The notes under the pieces are model-generated. The model saw only the letters and a program-made list of their open reading frames with translations. It did not search any database and had not been told where the DNA came from. Positions 17,606 through 25,376 of a DNA stretch of 64,000 nt are shown piece after piece. The DNA is from Rhizobium etli_C (lineage in GTDB: Bacteria > Pseudomonadota > Alphaproteobacteria > Rhizobiales > Rhizobiaceae). Every line of letters begins with the position of its first letter. Position 1 is the first letter of the stretch. Both the position numbers and the translations under genes were made by a program. The stretch lies in the NCBI RefSeq assembly GCF_014198605.1, contig NZ_JACIHU010000004.1; one strand, 5' to 3'.

Positions 17606-17732
17606 GGCATGCCGTTGCCCCAAGACTGCGGCATGTTTCTAAAGCGTCGTGACCTTGCGGATTCGTTTATAGGTCTTTGTTCTCAGGCATGTCGTTGCCG
17701 CAAAACCGCTACACGCTTTTTGCGCGACATGC
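17606..17732. repeat. Intergenic palindromic repeats with GCATGTCG...CGACATGC ends
   Basis: GCATGTCG at 17687-17694 and CGACATGC at 17725-17732 bound a 46-base unit whose inside also pairs (GCCGCAAAA against TTTTTGCG). A partial relative with GGCATGCCGTTG and GCGGCATG lies at 17606-17640. Such units are common between genes in rhizobial chromosomes. Confidence 0.55.
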
Positions 17733-17788
17733 CGTGACATCGCGAATGAGCCGAACAGGCCGCCGTGCCGGAAGCGGCCGATAGCGTT

Positions 17789-18553
17789 TCAGAAAAAGCT
17801 GAGCTGGCCGTTATTCGGTCTTTGCTTCTCGGGTGCCTTGAGCGGCCGTTCGATGACGACCGGCTCCTGCAGATCGGGCCCCATATTGGCAACCTTGTTG
17901 ACCTTGGCGGAGACCGGTACGGCCTCGAAGAAATCGTCCTGAACGGGCTGCGTCAGGTCGGCCACCTCACGCGGTTCCTGCGTCCTGCAATCGAGCCAGC
18001 GCGAGAAGTCCTCCGGTTTGATGACGACAGGCATGCGATCGTGGATCGGCGAGATGCCCGCATTGGCCGACGTCGTCAGGATAGCGCCGGTATCGACCTC
18101 CGAGCCATCGGCTGAGGACCAGGTTTCCATCAGCCCGGCAAAGGCGACGATCCCGCCGTGGCGCGGCCTGATCCAATAAGCCTGCGGCTTGCCGCCGCTT
18201 TCTTTCGGCGGACGATGCCATTCATAAAAACCCGAGGCCGGAATGAGCACGCGGCGATGACGCATCGCCGCCCGAAACGAGGCTTTGCCGATTGCCGTCT
18301 CGGCGCGGGCATTGATCAGCAGCGGAAACTCCTTCGGGTCCTTGACCCAGGCCGGGGTAAAACCCCAGCGCACCAGCACCGCGCGCCGGTCGGCCAGATT
18401 GCTGCCTCGCTCCCTGCCCTCACCTGCTATGACGACGAGGATCGGCTGCGTCGGGGCGATGTTGTAGCGCGCCGGAAAATCGTCGAGATCGACACCGGAG
18501 AGGAAATTGCTCAGCTCTTCGCTGGAACTTGTCAGGGCGAAACGTCCACACAT
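17789..18553 (-). CDS. SOS response-associated peptidase (YedK/HMCES family)
   Basis: A 254-residue protein that crosslinks to abasic sites in single-stranded DNA through its N-terminal cysteine. The start at 18553 gives MCGRF, so Cys2 is exposed after Met removal; a longer opening would bury it. The other catalytic residues are visible: Asn in LLINARAET, Glu in SGFYEWHRP and His in ISPIHDRMPVV. Expression is often SOS-linked, but I do not see a clear LexA box upstream. Single gene. Confidence 0.93.
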   Translation of the reverse strand: MCGRFALTSSSEELSNFLSGVDLDDFPARYNIAPTQPILVVIAGEGRERGSNLADRRAVLVRWGFTPAWVKDPKEFPLLINARAETAIGKASFRAAMRHRRVLIPASGFYEWHRPPKESGGKPQAYWIRPRHGGIVAFAGLMETWSSADGSEVDTGAILTTSANAGISPIHDRMPVVIKPEDFSRWLDCRTQEPREVADLTQPVQDDFFEAVPVSAKVNKVANMGPDLQEPVVIERPLKAPEKQRPNNGQLSFF

Positions 18554-18683
18554 CGGCCCTGTCTTTGCACCCGGTCCGAGTCCGGTCAAGGCGCCTGAGC
18601 ATGCCGCGCAAGGCTGTACAGGGGTTCACGACAAGGACATGCCGCGACCAAAGAGCGAGCGCGTTGCGCTTGTGCGACACGCT

Positions 18684-19004
18684 TCAGCCCCTCGGCGCAA
18701 AGAGGATGACGCTCGCCCCGGCAAGGCAGATCAATCCGCCGCCGATATCATAACGATCGGGCACGCGGCCTTCGACCAGCCACAGCCAGAAGAGCGACGC
18801 GAGAATATAGATGCCGCCATAGGCTGCGAAGGCTCGGCCGGCGGCTTCGCTCGGCACCAGCGTCAGCAGCCAGGCGAAAAGCGCGAGCGAGATCATGCCC
18901 GGCGCCAGCCACCAGATGGGCTTTTCGAGCTTCAGCCACGCCCAGAAGGCGAAACAGCCGGCAATCTCGAAAACGGCGGCAAAGGCGTAGATGATATAGG
19001 TCAC
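18684..19004 (-). CDS. ynfA: YnfA-family (UPF0060) small membrane protein
   Basis: A 106-residue inner-membrane protein with four hydrophobic helices, typical in length and pattern for YnfA: a first helix with FEIAGCFAFWAWL, FAAYGGIYILASLFWLW in the third, and VPDRYDIGGGLICLAGASVILF at the end. It is related to the small multidrug resistance fold; substrate unknown. GTG at 19004 with an AAAGGG site is preferred to an ATG 13 codons upstream, which gives a non-conserved leader. Divergent from the NUDIX gene. Confidence 0.9.
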   Translation of the reverse strand: MTYIIYAFAAVFEIAGCFAFWAWLKLEKPIWWLAPGMISLALFAWLLTLVPSEAAGRAFAAYGGIYILASLFWLWLVEGRVPDRYDIGGGLICLAGASVILFAPRG

Positions 19005-19187
19005 GCAAAGCCCTTTCGAAAATCTGGAATCTTTGTCGCACACATGTCCTCATCTCGGGAACCGCTGCACCGCCTTTCGGGCCTTGTCTTCCGAGCCCGC
19101 CCACACGAAATTGCGGAAGCCGGGCAGCGGCGGCATGCAACAATGGGTCCATGCGATAGAATCGATCGTCACAACGAAGGCAGTCTT

Positions 19188-19622
19188 ATGATCTCCACCG
19201 CCAAAGCCGCCTCCTCCGCCATTCTCGAACGCGACGGGCGATTCCTGCTGGTGTTGCGACGCAACCCGCCTTCCGCCGACATGTATGCCTTCCCAGGTGG
19301 GCGCGCCGAGCCGGGCGAAACGCCGGAGCAGACAGCGCTGCGGGAATTCCGCGAGGAAACCGGCATTTCGGCACATAATCCGCGGCTGTTTTCGACCTAT
19401 GACCTGAAGACGCATGGGCCGGACGGCAGCATCAAGAGCCATTTCTTCCTGTCGGTCTTTCGCGTCGAGGCCGACCGGGACATGGTGGCGGAAGCCGCCG
19501 ACGATGCAGCGGCGCTGGGCTGGTACACGGTGGATGAGATTCGGCGACTGCCCGTACCGCAGAGCGTGCTCGAATGCGCGGAACGGCTGGCACAGGATGA
19601 TTATCGGCCAACCGGCCGATAA
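19188..19622 (+). CDS. NUDIX hydrolase
   Basis: A 144-residue protein that hydrolyses a nucleoside diphosphate linked to some other group. The NUDIX box is complete: GGRAEPGE, then REFREETGIS (about residues 36-60). The frame is open far upstream, but the ATG at 19188 gives the standard family start. The last codons and stop lie inside a perfect 17-bp hairpin. Substrate unknown. Confidence 0.88.
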   Translation: MISTAKAASSAILERDGRFLLVLRRNPPSADMYAFPGGRAEPGETPEQTALREFREETGISAHNPRLFSTYDLKTHGPDGSIKSHFFLSVFRVEADRDMVAEAADDAAALGWYTVDEIRRLPVPQSVLECAERLAQDDYRPTGR

Positions 19623-19635
19623 TCATCCTGTTCTG
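19593..19635 (+). terminator. Perfect 17-bp hairpin overlapping the NUDIX stop codon
   Basis: CAGGATGATTATCGGCC (19593-19609) and its exact complement (19614-19630) enclose AACC; TTCTG follows. The left arm is coding, and the stop TAA (19620-19622) is inside the right arm. The arms resemble the AGAACAGGAT / ATCCTGTTCT pair at 33869-33908, so a repeat may have been captured as a terminator. Confidence 0.6.
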
Positions 19636-19645
19636 AATTAAGTTT

Positions 19646-19695
19646 AGAGCATGCTGTCATCCGAAAACCGCTGACACTTTTCGGCATCATGCTCT
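19646..19695 (-). repeat. Mosaic intergenic repeat, AGAGCATG...CATGCTCT family
   Basis: A 50-base unit with AGAGCATG and CATGCTCT ends and an internal CCGAAAA/TTTTCGG pairing. The reverse complement matches the units at 33807-33854 and 62142-62188. Confidence 0.65.
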
Positions 19696-19769
19696 GGCGG
19701 GCGGCGAATAGAAGTGGAAACTTTCAAGCGCGCCTTGTTGCCGTCATGCTCAACGTATCAACTGAGGCC

Positions 19770-20189
19770 ATGATTCCCGTTCGACGCGTTGTCCTGTCCC
19801 TGCTCGTGCTCGCCGGCCCCACCATGGCTCAGGGCAAGAACACGCCGCCTCCACAGGAGGAGGAGATTGCGCCGCCGGCCGCGATCGTACCCTATGACGA
19901 CAAACTGGCGCGGCTCGCTGAAGTGCTGGGTTCGGTGCATTATCTGAGAACCCTCTGCAAGGCGGCGGGCGGTGATGAGTGGCGAAAGGGCATGCAGCAG
20001 CTGCTCGATTCGGAGGCCGGCAACGAACCGCCACGCAAGGAAAGGCTCACGGCAGCCTTCAATCGCGGCTATCGCGCCTTCGCCTCGGTCTATGCGGATT
20101 GCACCCCGGCGGCCATCGTGGCAGAAGAGCGCTACCGTAACGAAGGTGCAACACTTGCCACAGAAATTACCTCGCGCTTTGGAAATTGA
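19770..20189 (+). CDS. TIGR02301-type conserved hypothetical exported protein
   Basis: About 139 residues. ATG at 19770 gives a typical signal peptide (MIPVRRVVLSLLVLAGPTMAQG), then a Pro/Glu-rich spacer and a conserved helical region: LAEVLGSVHYLRTLC near residue 55, FNRGYRAFASVY near 95 and RYRNEGATLATEI near the end. This matches my recollection of the alphaproteobacterial family TIGR02301, of unknown function. An ATG at 19746 in frame would add eight residues. Confidence 0.7.
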   Translation: MIPVRRVVLSLLVLAGPTMAQGKNTPPPQEEEIAPPAAIVPYDDKLARLAEVLGSVHYLRTLCKAAGGDEWRKGMQQLLDSEAGNEPPRKERLTAAFNRGYRAFASVYADCTPAAIVAEERYRNEGATLATEITSRFGN

Positions 20190-20292
20190 CGTTTAATTAA
20201 CCTGTTTTCGCATGCGGACGTGTCGTTTTGGGAAAAGGCTGTTAGTGTTGTTAACGGTGCAGTAAGAGATGAGAAGTTCTGAGGAAAAGACA

Positions 20293-20550
20293 ATGGAAGC
20301 AAGCCTCAACGAGATCGACGACATGATCGTCCACGAAAAGATGCAGGCGGCTCTGGAGTACCAGAACGAGGCTTGGGCCGACGGCATGGCCGACGGGATC
20401 GAGCCTGAGATCATCGCTGATGCCGCCATCGCGCATGCACTGCGCGAGACCATTAGATTGCATGGGGAAAGCAGCGCCGAAGCTCTGCTCGATTCGCTGC
20501 GCGACCGTATGCTTGCCGGCGAATTCTCCGCCAACCGCACCCTGCAATAA
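20293..20550 (+). CDS. Hypothetical acidic protein, 85 residues
   Basis: Starts MEASLNEIDDMIVHEKM and is acidic and helical throughout, without cysteine, signal peptide or membrane segment. ATG at 20293 follows GAGGAAAAGA; another ATG at 20269 would add eight residues. It lies 18 bases upstream of the following exported protein and may be co-transcribed with it. I do not recognise a family. Confidence 0.65.
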   Translation: MEASLNEIDDMIVHEKMQAALEYQNEAWADGMADGIEPEIIADAAIAHALRETIRLHGESSAEALLDSLRDRMLAGEFSANRTLQ

Positions 20551-20568
20551 TTTTTATCAGAGAGTTCG

Positions 20569-21321
20569 ATGCGCATCGGTAAAGAGAAAGTTTCGCGAAT
20601 TCCGCTCGCGCCGGTGATGCTTGCATTCAGCCTTGCCGCCGGCAGTCTCGCCCTTGCGCCCTCGGCCTATGCGCTTTCCGAACTGCACAAGATCCCCGGC
20701 CAGCCGAACGATCAGCCGGCACAGGGAAACGCCCAGGGGCAGAGCCAGCCGCAGGGCGGTACCACCCCCGGCGTTCCCATGGCCGATCCGCTGGTCAACA
20801 GCCAGAACAGCCAGGGTGTCGACAAAACGCCGGGCGCGCAGGACAATTCCAAGCCCGTCGAGGTGATCCACGACATCAGCAAGGCGCCCGAGCCGGTGCG
20901 CAAGATGCGCCAGCAGATCGTCGAAGCGGCCGCCTCCGGCGATCTCGAACGGCTGCGGCCGCTGATGGGCGCCGGCGCAGAGCAGACGCAGGTAACCGTC
21001 GGCGAGCCCACAGACGATCCGATCGGCACGCTGAAGGATCTTTCCGGCGATCCAGATGGGGACGAAATCCTCGCCATCATGCTCGACATCGTCTCGACCG
21101 GCTTCGTGCATGTCGGCCAGGGCACACCCGAAGACATGTATGTCTGGCCCTATTTCGCCGAGAAAGACTTGAAGTCGCTGACGCCGCCGGAACGCGTCGA
21201 ACTGCTGCGCATCGTCACCGCCGGCGATCTCTCCGATATGCAGGAATTCGGCGGATATAATTTCTACCGCCTCGGCATTACGCCCGACGGCAAATGGAAA
21301 TTCTTCACGGCAGGCGACTGA
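20569..21321 (+). CDS. Hypothetical exported protein
   Basis: A 250-residue protein with a signal peptide (hydrophobic core about residues 14-34, ending near SAYALS), a Gln/Pro/Gly-rich spacer (about 40-80) and a conserved globular part with MRQQIVEAAASGDLERLRPL, a DPDGDEILAIMLDIV segment and ELLRIVTAGDLSDMQEFGGY. The C-terminus has the look of a small SH3- or NTF2-like periplasmic domain, but I cannot assign it. Likely a conserved rhizobial envelope protein. Confidence 0.75.
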   Translation: MRIGKEKVSRIPLAPVMLAFSLAAGSLALAPSAYALSELHKIPGQPNDQPAQGNAQGQSQPQGGTTPGVPMADPLVNSQNSQGVDKTPGAQDNSKPVEVIHDISKAPEPVRKMRQQIVEAAASGDLERLRPLMGAGAEQTQVTVGEPTDDPIGTLKDLSGDPDGDEILAIMLDIVSTGFVHVGQGTPEDMYVWPYFAEKDLKSLTPPERVELLRIVTAGDLSDMQEFGGYNFYRLGITPDGKWKFFTAGD

Positions 21322-21404
21322 CGCCCCGCGCAAGCCGCATGGCGCTTGCGATCCACCTTATGAAGTCATACCTCTGAGCGATGACCAACGCGACAGGTTC
21401 CGCC

Positions 21405-22295
21405 ATGCCATCCGTATTCCTGAAAGACCGCTCATTGCTCTCCGTCGGCGGCGCGGACGCCCAATCCTTCCTGCAGAACCTGATCACCACCGATATCGCC
21501 TCGCTTGCTTCAGACGAGGCGCGGCCCGGGGCGCTGCTGACGCCGCAGGGCAAGATCCTGTTCGACTTCATGATCTGGCAGGACGGCGACGGCTTTACGA
21601 TCGAAACCGATGCCGGCCAGCGTGACGGGCTCATGAAGCGGCTGACGATATACAGGCTGCGGGCCGCCGTCACGCTTGTGCCCGTCGCCGAAGAAGGCAT
21701 CAGTGTTTGCTGGGGCGAAGATGCCGATGGCATCGGGGACGCCGAGGGCGTCCGGGACAGCCAAGGCGTCTGGGATAGCCAAGGCGTCTGGGATAGCCGC
21801 TTCGCCAAGGCCGGCATCACGCTGACCCGCCGGCCGGGACGGCACGGTGACGGCGCTGAGGCGCTCTACGACGCGTTGCGCGTCGCCCACGGCATTGCGA
21901 TATCGGGATCGGACTTCGCGCTGCAGGATGCCTTTCCGCATGACGTGCTGATGGATCTGAACGGCGGCCTCTCCTTCAAAAAGGGCTGCTATGTCGGACA
22001 GGAAGTGGTTTCGCGCATGCAGCACCGCGGCACCGCGCGCCGGCGCGTCGTCACGGTATCCGCCGCAACGGCTCTGCCCGGGACGGGCACTGCGATCACT
22101 GCCGCCGGCAAGCCAGTGGGCACACTCGGCTCCGTCGAGGGCGGCAGCGGACTTGCGATCGTGCGCATCGACCGCGCCGGCGCGGCGATGTCGGAAGGCA
22201 CACCGCTGCTGGCCGGCGAAACGCCGGTTTCTCTCGCCCTGCCGCCATGGTCCGGCCTTGTTTTCCCCACCAGCGCCGACGAGGCCAGCGCGTGA
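21405..22295 (+). CDS. ygfZ: Folate-binding YgfZ/GcvT-like Fe-S cluster protein
   Basis: A 296-residue protein of the YgfZ/IBA57 family, which uses tetrahydrofolate and a cysteine to help maintain certain Fe-S enzymes. The key motif KKGCYVGQEV is present near residue 198, and FLKDRSLLSV...SFLQNLITTD marks the N-terminus. ATG at 21405 matches the family start; ATG at 21381 is possible. The middle contains a short in-frame repeat (21741-21799). It overlaps the next gene by four bases. Confidence 0.88.
   Translation: MPSVFLKDRSLLSVGGADAQSFLQNLITTDIASLASDEARPGALLTPQGKILFDFMIWQDGDGFTIETDAGQRDGLMKRLTIYRLRAAVTLVPVAEEGISVCWGEDADGIGDAEGVRDSQGVWDSQGVWDSRFAKAGITLTRRPGRHGDGAEALYDALRVAHGIAISGSDFALQDAFPHDVLMDLNGGLSFKKGCYVGQEVVSRMQHRGTARRRVVTVSAATALPGTGTAITAAGKPVGTLGSVEGGSGLAIVRIDRAGAAMSEGTPLLAGETPVSLALPPWSGLVFPTSADEASA
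21741..21799 (+). repeat. Short tandem repeat inside ygfZ
   Basis: AGCCAAGGCGTCTGGGAT occurs twice in direct tandem, preceded by two diverged copies (GGCGTCCGGGACAGCC and GCATCGGGGACGCC). It encodes repeats of the type D-S-Q-G-V-W. All stay in frame. Confidence 0.75.
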
Positions 22296-22897
22296 CGACT
22301 AAGGCTCCGCGCGCCTGGCAACGCATGCTGTCCGGGCGCAGGCTCGACCTGCTCGACCCCTCGCCGCTCGATGTCGAACTCGCCGACATCGCCCATGGGC
22401 TCGCGCGCGTCGCCCGCTGGAACGGCCAGACATCGGGCGATCATGCTTTTTCGGTGGCGCAGCACAGTCTCGTCGTCGAAGATATTTTCCGCCGCTTCAA
22501 CAATGCCCGGCCGGAGGAGTGCCTGATGGCGCTGCTGCACGACGCGCCGGAATATGTGATCGGGGACATGATCTCGCCGTTCAAATCGGTGGTCGGCGGC
22601 GGCTACAAGACGGTGGAAATGCGGCTGGAGGCTGCCATACACCTGCGCTTCGGCCTGCCGCCGCACCCCACGCGCGACCTCAAGGACCGGATCAAGAAGG
22701 CCGACACGATTGCCGCCTATTTCGAGGCGACGGTGCTTGCCGGTTTCACGCCGGCCGAAGCGCAAAAATTCTTCGGCCAGCCGCGCGGCGTCAGCAGGGA
22801 AATGTTGATGATCGAACCGCTTCCGGCAGTGGAAGCGCAGCGGCTGTTCTGCGAGCGTTTCGCGGCGATCGAGGCCGAGCGGGAGATGGGATCGTGA
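22292..22897 (+). CDS. HD-domain hydrolase (YfbR-like 5'-nucleotidase type)
   Basis: A 201-residue HD phosphohydrolase. Metal ligands are visible: His in QHSLVVEDIF, the HD pair in ALLHDAPEYVIGDM near residue 80 and Asp in KKADTIAAYFEA near 137. The family includes deoxynucleotide 5'-nucleotidases. GTG at 22292 overlaps the ygfZ stop (GTGA) and its own stop overlaps the next start in the same way, so the operon is translationally coupled. Confidence 0.85.
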   Translation: MTTKAPRAWQRMLSGRRLDLLDPSPLDVELADIAHGLARVARWNGQTSGDHAFSVAQHSLVVEDIFRRFNNARPEECLMALLHDAPEYVIGDMISPFKSVVGGGYKTVEMRLEAAIHLRFGLPPHPTRDLKDRIKKADTIAAYFEATVLAGFTPAEAQKFFGQPRGVSREMLMIEPLPAVEAQRLFCERFAAIEAEREMGS

Positions 22898-23424
22898 GCT
22901 TCATCGTCATCTCGCCGCTGTCACGCATCGCCGAAATGGCGGTGCGCCACAAGGCCCGCGACATGATCAGCCTGATCGCCAGGGAACAGGCCTTTCACCG
23001 GCCGGGCGTGATCGCGCCCGAGCGCCACCTGATGCTTGCAATGAACGACATCACGTTCAAGGGCACCGGCGATCTCGTGGCGCCCGATGAAACGCATGTA
23101 CAGGGGATTATCGAGTTTGCCGCATCGTGGCGGCAGGAGACGCCGCTGCTCATCCATTGCTGGATGGGCGTGTCGCGATCCCCGGCAGCCGCTCTCATCG
23201 CCGCATTGTCGCTCGCACCGGATCAGAGTGAGGAAGGGCTGGCACGGCGGCTGCGCGCCGCTTCGCCTTTCGCGACGCCGAACACCCGGCTGATCGAGAT
23301 CGGCGACACCTTGCTTGACCGCGGCGGCCGGCTCGTCGCGGCCGTACGGGCAATCGGGCGCGGCGCCGATGCCGACGGCAATGCGCCCTTCTTGCTTGGG
23401 ATTCGGGACGCCGCCTGCGGTTGA
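22894..23424 (+). CDS. Tyrosine phosphatase-like protein
   Basis: A 176-residue protein with the Cys-X5-Arg signature HCWMGVSRSP near residue 90 and a preceding helical region typical of small dual-specificity-like phosphatases of alphaproteobacteria. The general-acid Asp is plausible in MNDITF near residue 52. GTG at 22894 overlaps the HD gene stop (GTGA). Substrate unknown. Confidence 0.82.
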   Translation: MSFIVISPLSRIAEMAVRHKARDMISLIAREQAFHRPGVIAPERHLMLAMNDITFKGTGDLVAPDETHVQGIIEFAASWRQETPLLIHCWMGVSRSPAAALIAALSLAPDQSEEGLARRLRAASPFATPNTRLIEIGDTLLDRGGRLVAAVRAIGRGADADGNAPFLLGIRDAACG

Positions 23425-23482
23425 CGCTGCCGCCGGCCGCTCCATCTTGCCCTCGACCACGCACAATCCGCAGGGCCAAATC

Positions 23483-24367
23483 ATGGAACAACAAGCAGCC
23501 GACGTCCTTCTTGCCACCCGCACGGCGCTCAGCCAGGCAAGCGCGCTCGCAGTCCAGTATTCCTTTTCCATCCTCGGAGCGGTGATCCTGCTCGTCGTTG
23601 GCTGGACGCTGGCCGGCTTCGTCAGCCGCTGGGCCTATGAAGGCCTGTCGCGCATCCATGGCATCGACGAGACATTGGCGCGCTTCTTCACCAATGTCAT
23701 CCGCTATGCACTGCTGATCCTGGTGTTCATCACCGTGCTCGGTCAATTCGGCGTCCAGACCGCCTCGATCATCGCCGCCCTCGGCGCAGCCGGCCTGGCG
23801 ATCGGGCTGGCGCTGCAAGGGACGCTGCAGAATATTGCGGCCGGCATCATGCTGCTGATCCTCAGACCGTTCCGCGTCGGCGAATATATCGAGACCAGCA
23901 GCGTGGCCGGCACGGTGCGCGAGATCGGGCTGTTTGCGACAGAACTCAGAACCGGCGACGGGCTCTATCGGCTGGCGCCGAATTCGACGCTCTGGAACAC
24001 GCCGATCACCAACTTCAGCCGCGAACCTACGCGGCAGAACGACCTAAAGGTCAGCATTTCTCGTGAGGATGATCTTGATTTGGCGATGGAGACGTTGATG
24101 GGCATTGCCAAAGGCAATCCCAGGGTGCTGCCGTCACCGGCACCCAGCGTTTTCATCGACAACCTCGGTGACAGCACAATATCGGTGACGCTGCGCTACT
24201 GGGCAAAGACCGCTGACTGGTGGCAGGTCAGCCGTGACATGGTGAAGCGGGTAAAACTTGCCTTCGACGAAAAGGACGATCCGGCCGCTTTGCGGGACGA
24301 TTCAAATTCCGCGCCGGGAAAGAGGTCCAACGGCACTGCGGCGGCCGAAAAGCCGACGCGGCAGTGA
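23483..24367 (+). CDS. Small-conductance mechanosensitive channel (MscS family)
   Basis: A 294-residue channel protein. Three N-terminal hydrophobic segments are followed by the Gly/Ala-rich pore helix (IIAALGAAGLAIGLALQGTLQN, about residues 95-116) and the beta domain with LRPFRVGEYIE and TELRTGDGLYRLAPNSTLWNTPITNFS. It opens under membrane tension to release solutes during osmotic downshock. It lies 58 bases after the phosphatase gene and is convergent with sodC. Confidence 0.93.
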   Translation: MEQQAADVLLATRTALSQASALAVQYSFSILGAVILLVVGWTLAGFVSRWAYEGLSRIHGIDETLARFFTNVIRYALLILVFITVLGQFGVQTASIIAALGAAGLAIGLALQGTLQNIAAGIMLLILRPFRVGEYIETSSVAGTVREIGLFATELRTGDGLYRLAPNSTLWNTPITNFSREPTRQNDLKVSISREDDLDLAMETLMGIAKGNPRVLPSPAPSVFIDNLGDSTISVTLRYWAKTADWWQVSRDMVKRVKLAFDEKDDPAALRDDSNSAPGKRSNGTAAAEKPTRQ

Positions 24368-24393
24368 AACATTGCTGCGCGGGGGTTGTCGGC

Positions 24394-24909
24394 CTATTGA
24401 ACAACGCCGCAGGCAAGTCTCTCCCCGGCATCACCGGAGGGCTGGCTGCGATAATCGTCCGAATTGGCGTGCACCATCAATGCGCGGCCGCGGATGCCAT
24501 CCTTCTTGCCGTCAAGCGTCACCATGCCGTCGAATATCTGGGCTCTCAACACGCCGTCCTGTCCGACATATTGATTGGGCATATCGCCGGGATGAGGTCC
24601 CTTGGCCGCCAGAATCCCGTGCTCGGCCGAGTCCGGGTTGAAATGGCCGCCTGCCGATTCGTGATGGGTGGCCGCATCGCAGCGGCCGGTCTCGTGAACA
24701 TGAAAGGCCACCCATTTATTCGCCGGCAGTCCCGATATCTCCACTTCGATCAGCACGCCGCCATTGGCGGCGGCGGTCAGCTGGGCGCGGCCGGTTTCCT
24801 TGCCGTCCTTGCCGACGAAATTGGCGACCGCCGTCTGCTTGTCCTGAGCACCCGCCGGCAGGGCAATCGCAAGCAGGCTCAGGGCGGCGATGATGCGCAT
24901 GGCTTTCAT
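24394..24909 (-). CDS. sodC: Cu/Zn superoxide dismutase
   Basis: A 171-residue periplasmic enzyme dismutating superoxide. Signal peptide is MKAMRIIAALSLLAIALPAGAQ. Copper and zinc ligands are visible in FHVHETGRC, HHESAGGHFNP, HPGDMPN and MVHANSDDY; the disulfide cysteines are in GRC and the C-terminal LACGVV. ATG at 24909 has AAGGAGA at ideal spacing; the longer opening is not used. Confidence 0.95.
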   Translation of the reverse strand: MKAMRIIAALSLLAIALPAGAQDKQTAVANFVGKDGKETGRAQLTAAANGGVLIEVEISGLPANKWVAFHVHETGRCDAATHHESAGGHFNPDSAEHGILAAKGPHPGDMPNQYVGQDGVLRAQIFDGMVTLDGKKDGIRGRALMVHANSDDYRSQPSGDAGERLACGVVQ

Positions 24910-24982
24910 GGAGATCTCCTTCCCTCCGGTTGTCCTTCTGAACGTGTCAGCCCGGAAGGTGTTCCTCTGCGGACCATCCAAC

Positions 24983-25009
24983 GAAAAAGCCGGCCAACGG
25001 GGCCGGCTT
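24983..25009 (-). terminator. Rho-independent terminator after the EF-hand gene
   Basis: On the minus strand AAGCCGGCC and GGCCGGCTT pair around a 5-base loop, followed by TTTTTCG. It lies 25 bases past the EF-hand gene stop and upstream of sodC, so sodC has its own promoter. Confidence 0.7.
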
Positions 25010-25034
25010 GCAAATCACCTGGATCCAGACGCCG

Positions 25035-25376
25035 TCAGGCGACGGCGTCAAAATCGAACTGGCCGTAGGTGTTGCGGTAAAGATCGTCGGATTGATCGCC
25101 GATCGTCGGCGCAGTCTGCTGCAATGGATAGGGAACGGCGATGCTGCTCGTCGTGGCGGTGTCGCGTGTGTCCATCATCAGCGCAATCAGGCTGCCGGAA
25201 AATTTCGGCTGCGTGTCGCTGGCCGTGTCGTCTTCCAGCAGTTGCTTGATGATACCGGGCTTCTCGTCGGCGGCACGTTCGCCGCGGCTGAGCACGCCGT
25301 CACCATTGGAATCGAGCCGCGAAAGTGTCGCAAGATATGCATATGAAGTATCTGAAACGGATGTGGTGCGGGTCAT
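25035..25376 (-). CDS. Small EF-hand-type protein
   Basis: A 113-residue protein whose clearest feature is one calcium-binding loop, DSNGDGVLSRGE (about residues 23-34). The rest is Thr/Ser/Asp-rich with a possible second degenerate segment. No signal peptide. ATG at 25376 follows GGAGG. Rhizobia have many such EF-hand proteins; function unknown. Confidence 0.75.
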   Translation of the reverse strand: MTRTTSVSDTSYAYLATLSRLDSNGDGVLSRGERAADEKPGIIKQLLEDDTASDTQPKFSGSLIALMMDTRDTATTSSIAVPYPLQQTAPTIGDQSDDLYRNTYGQFDFDAVA

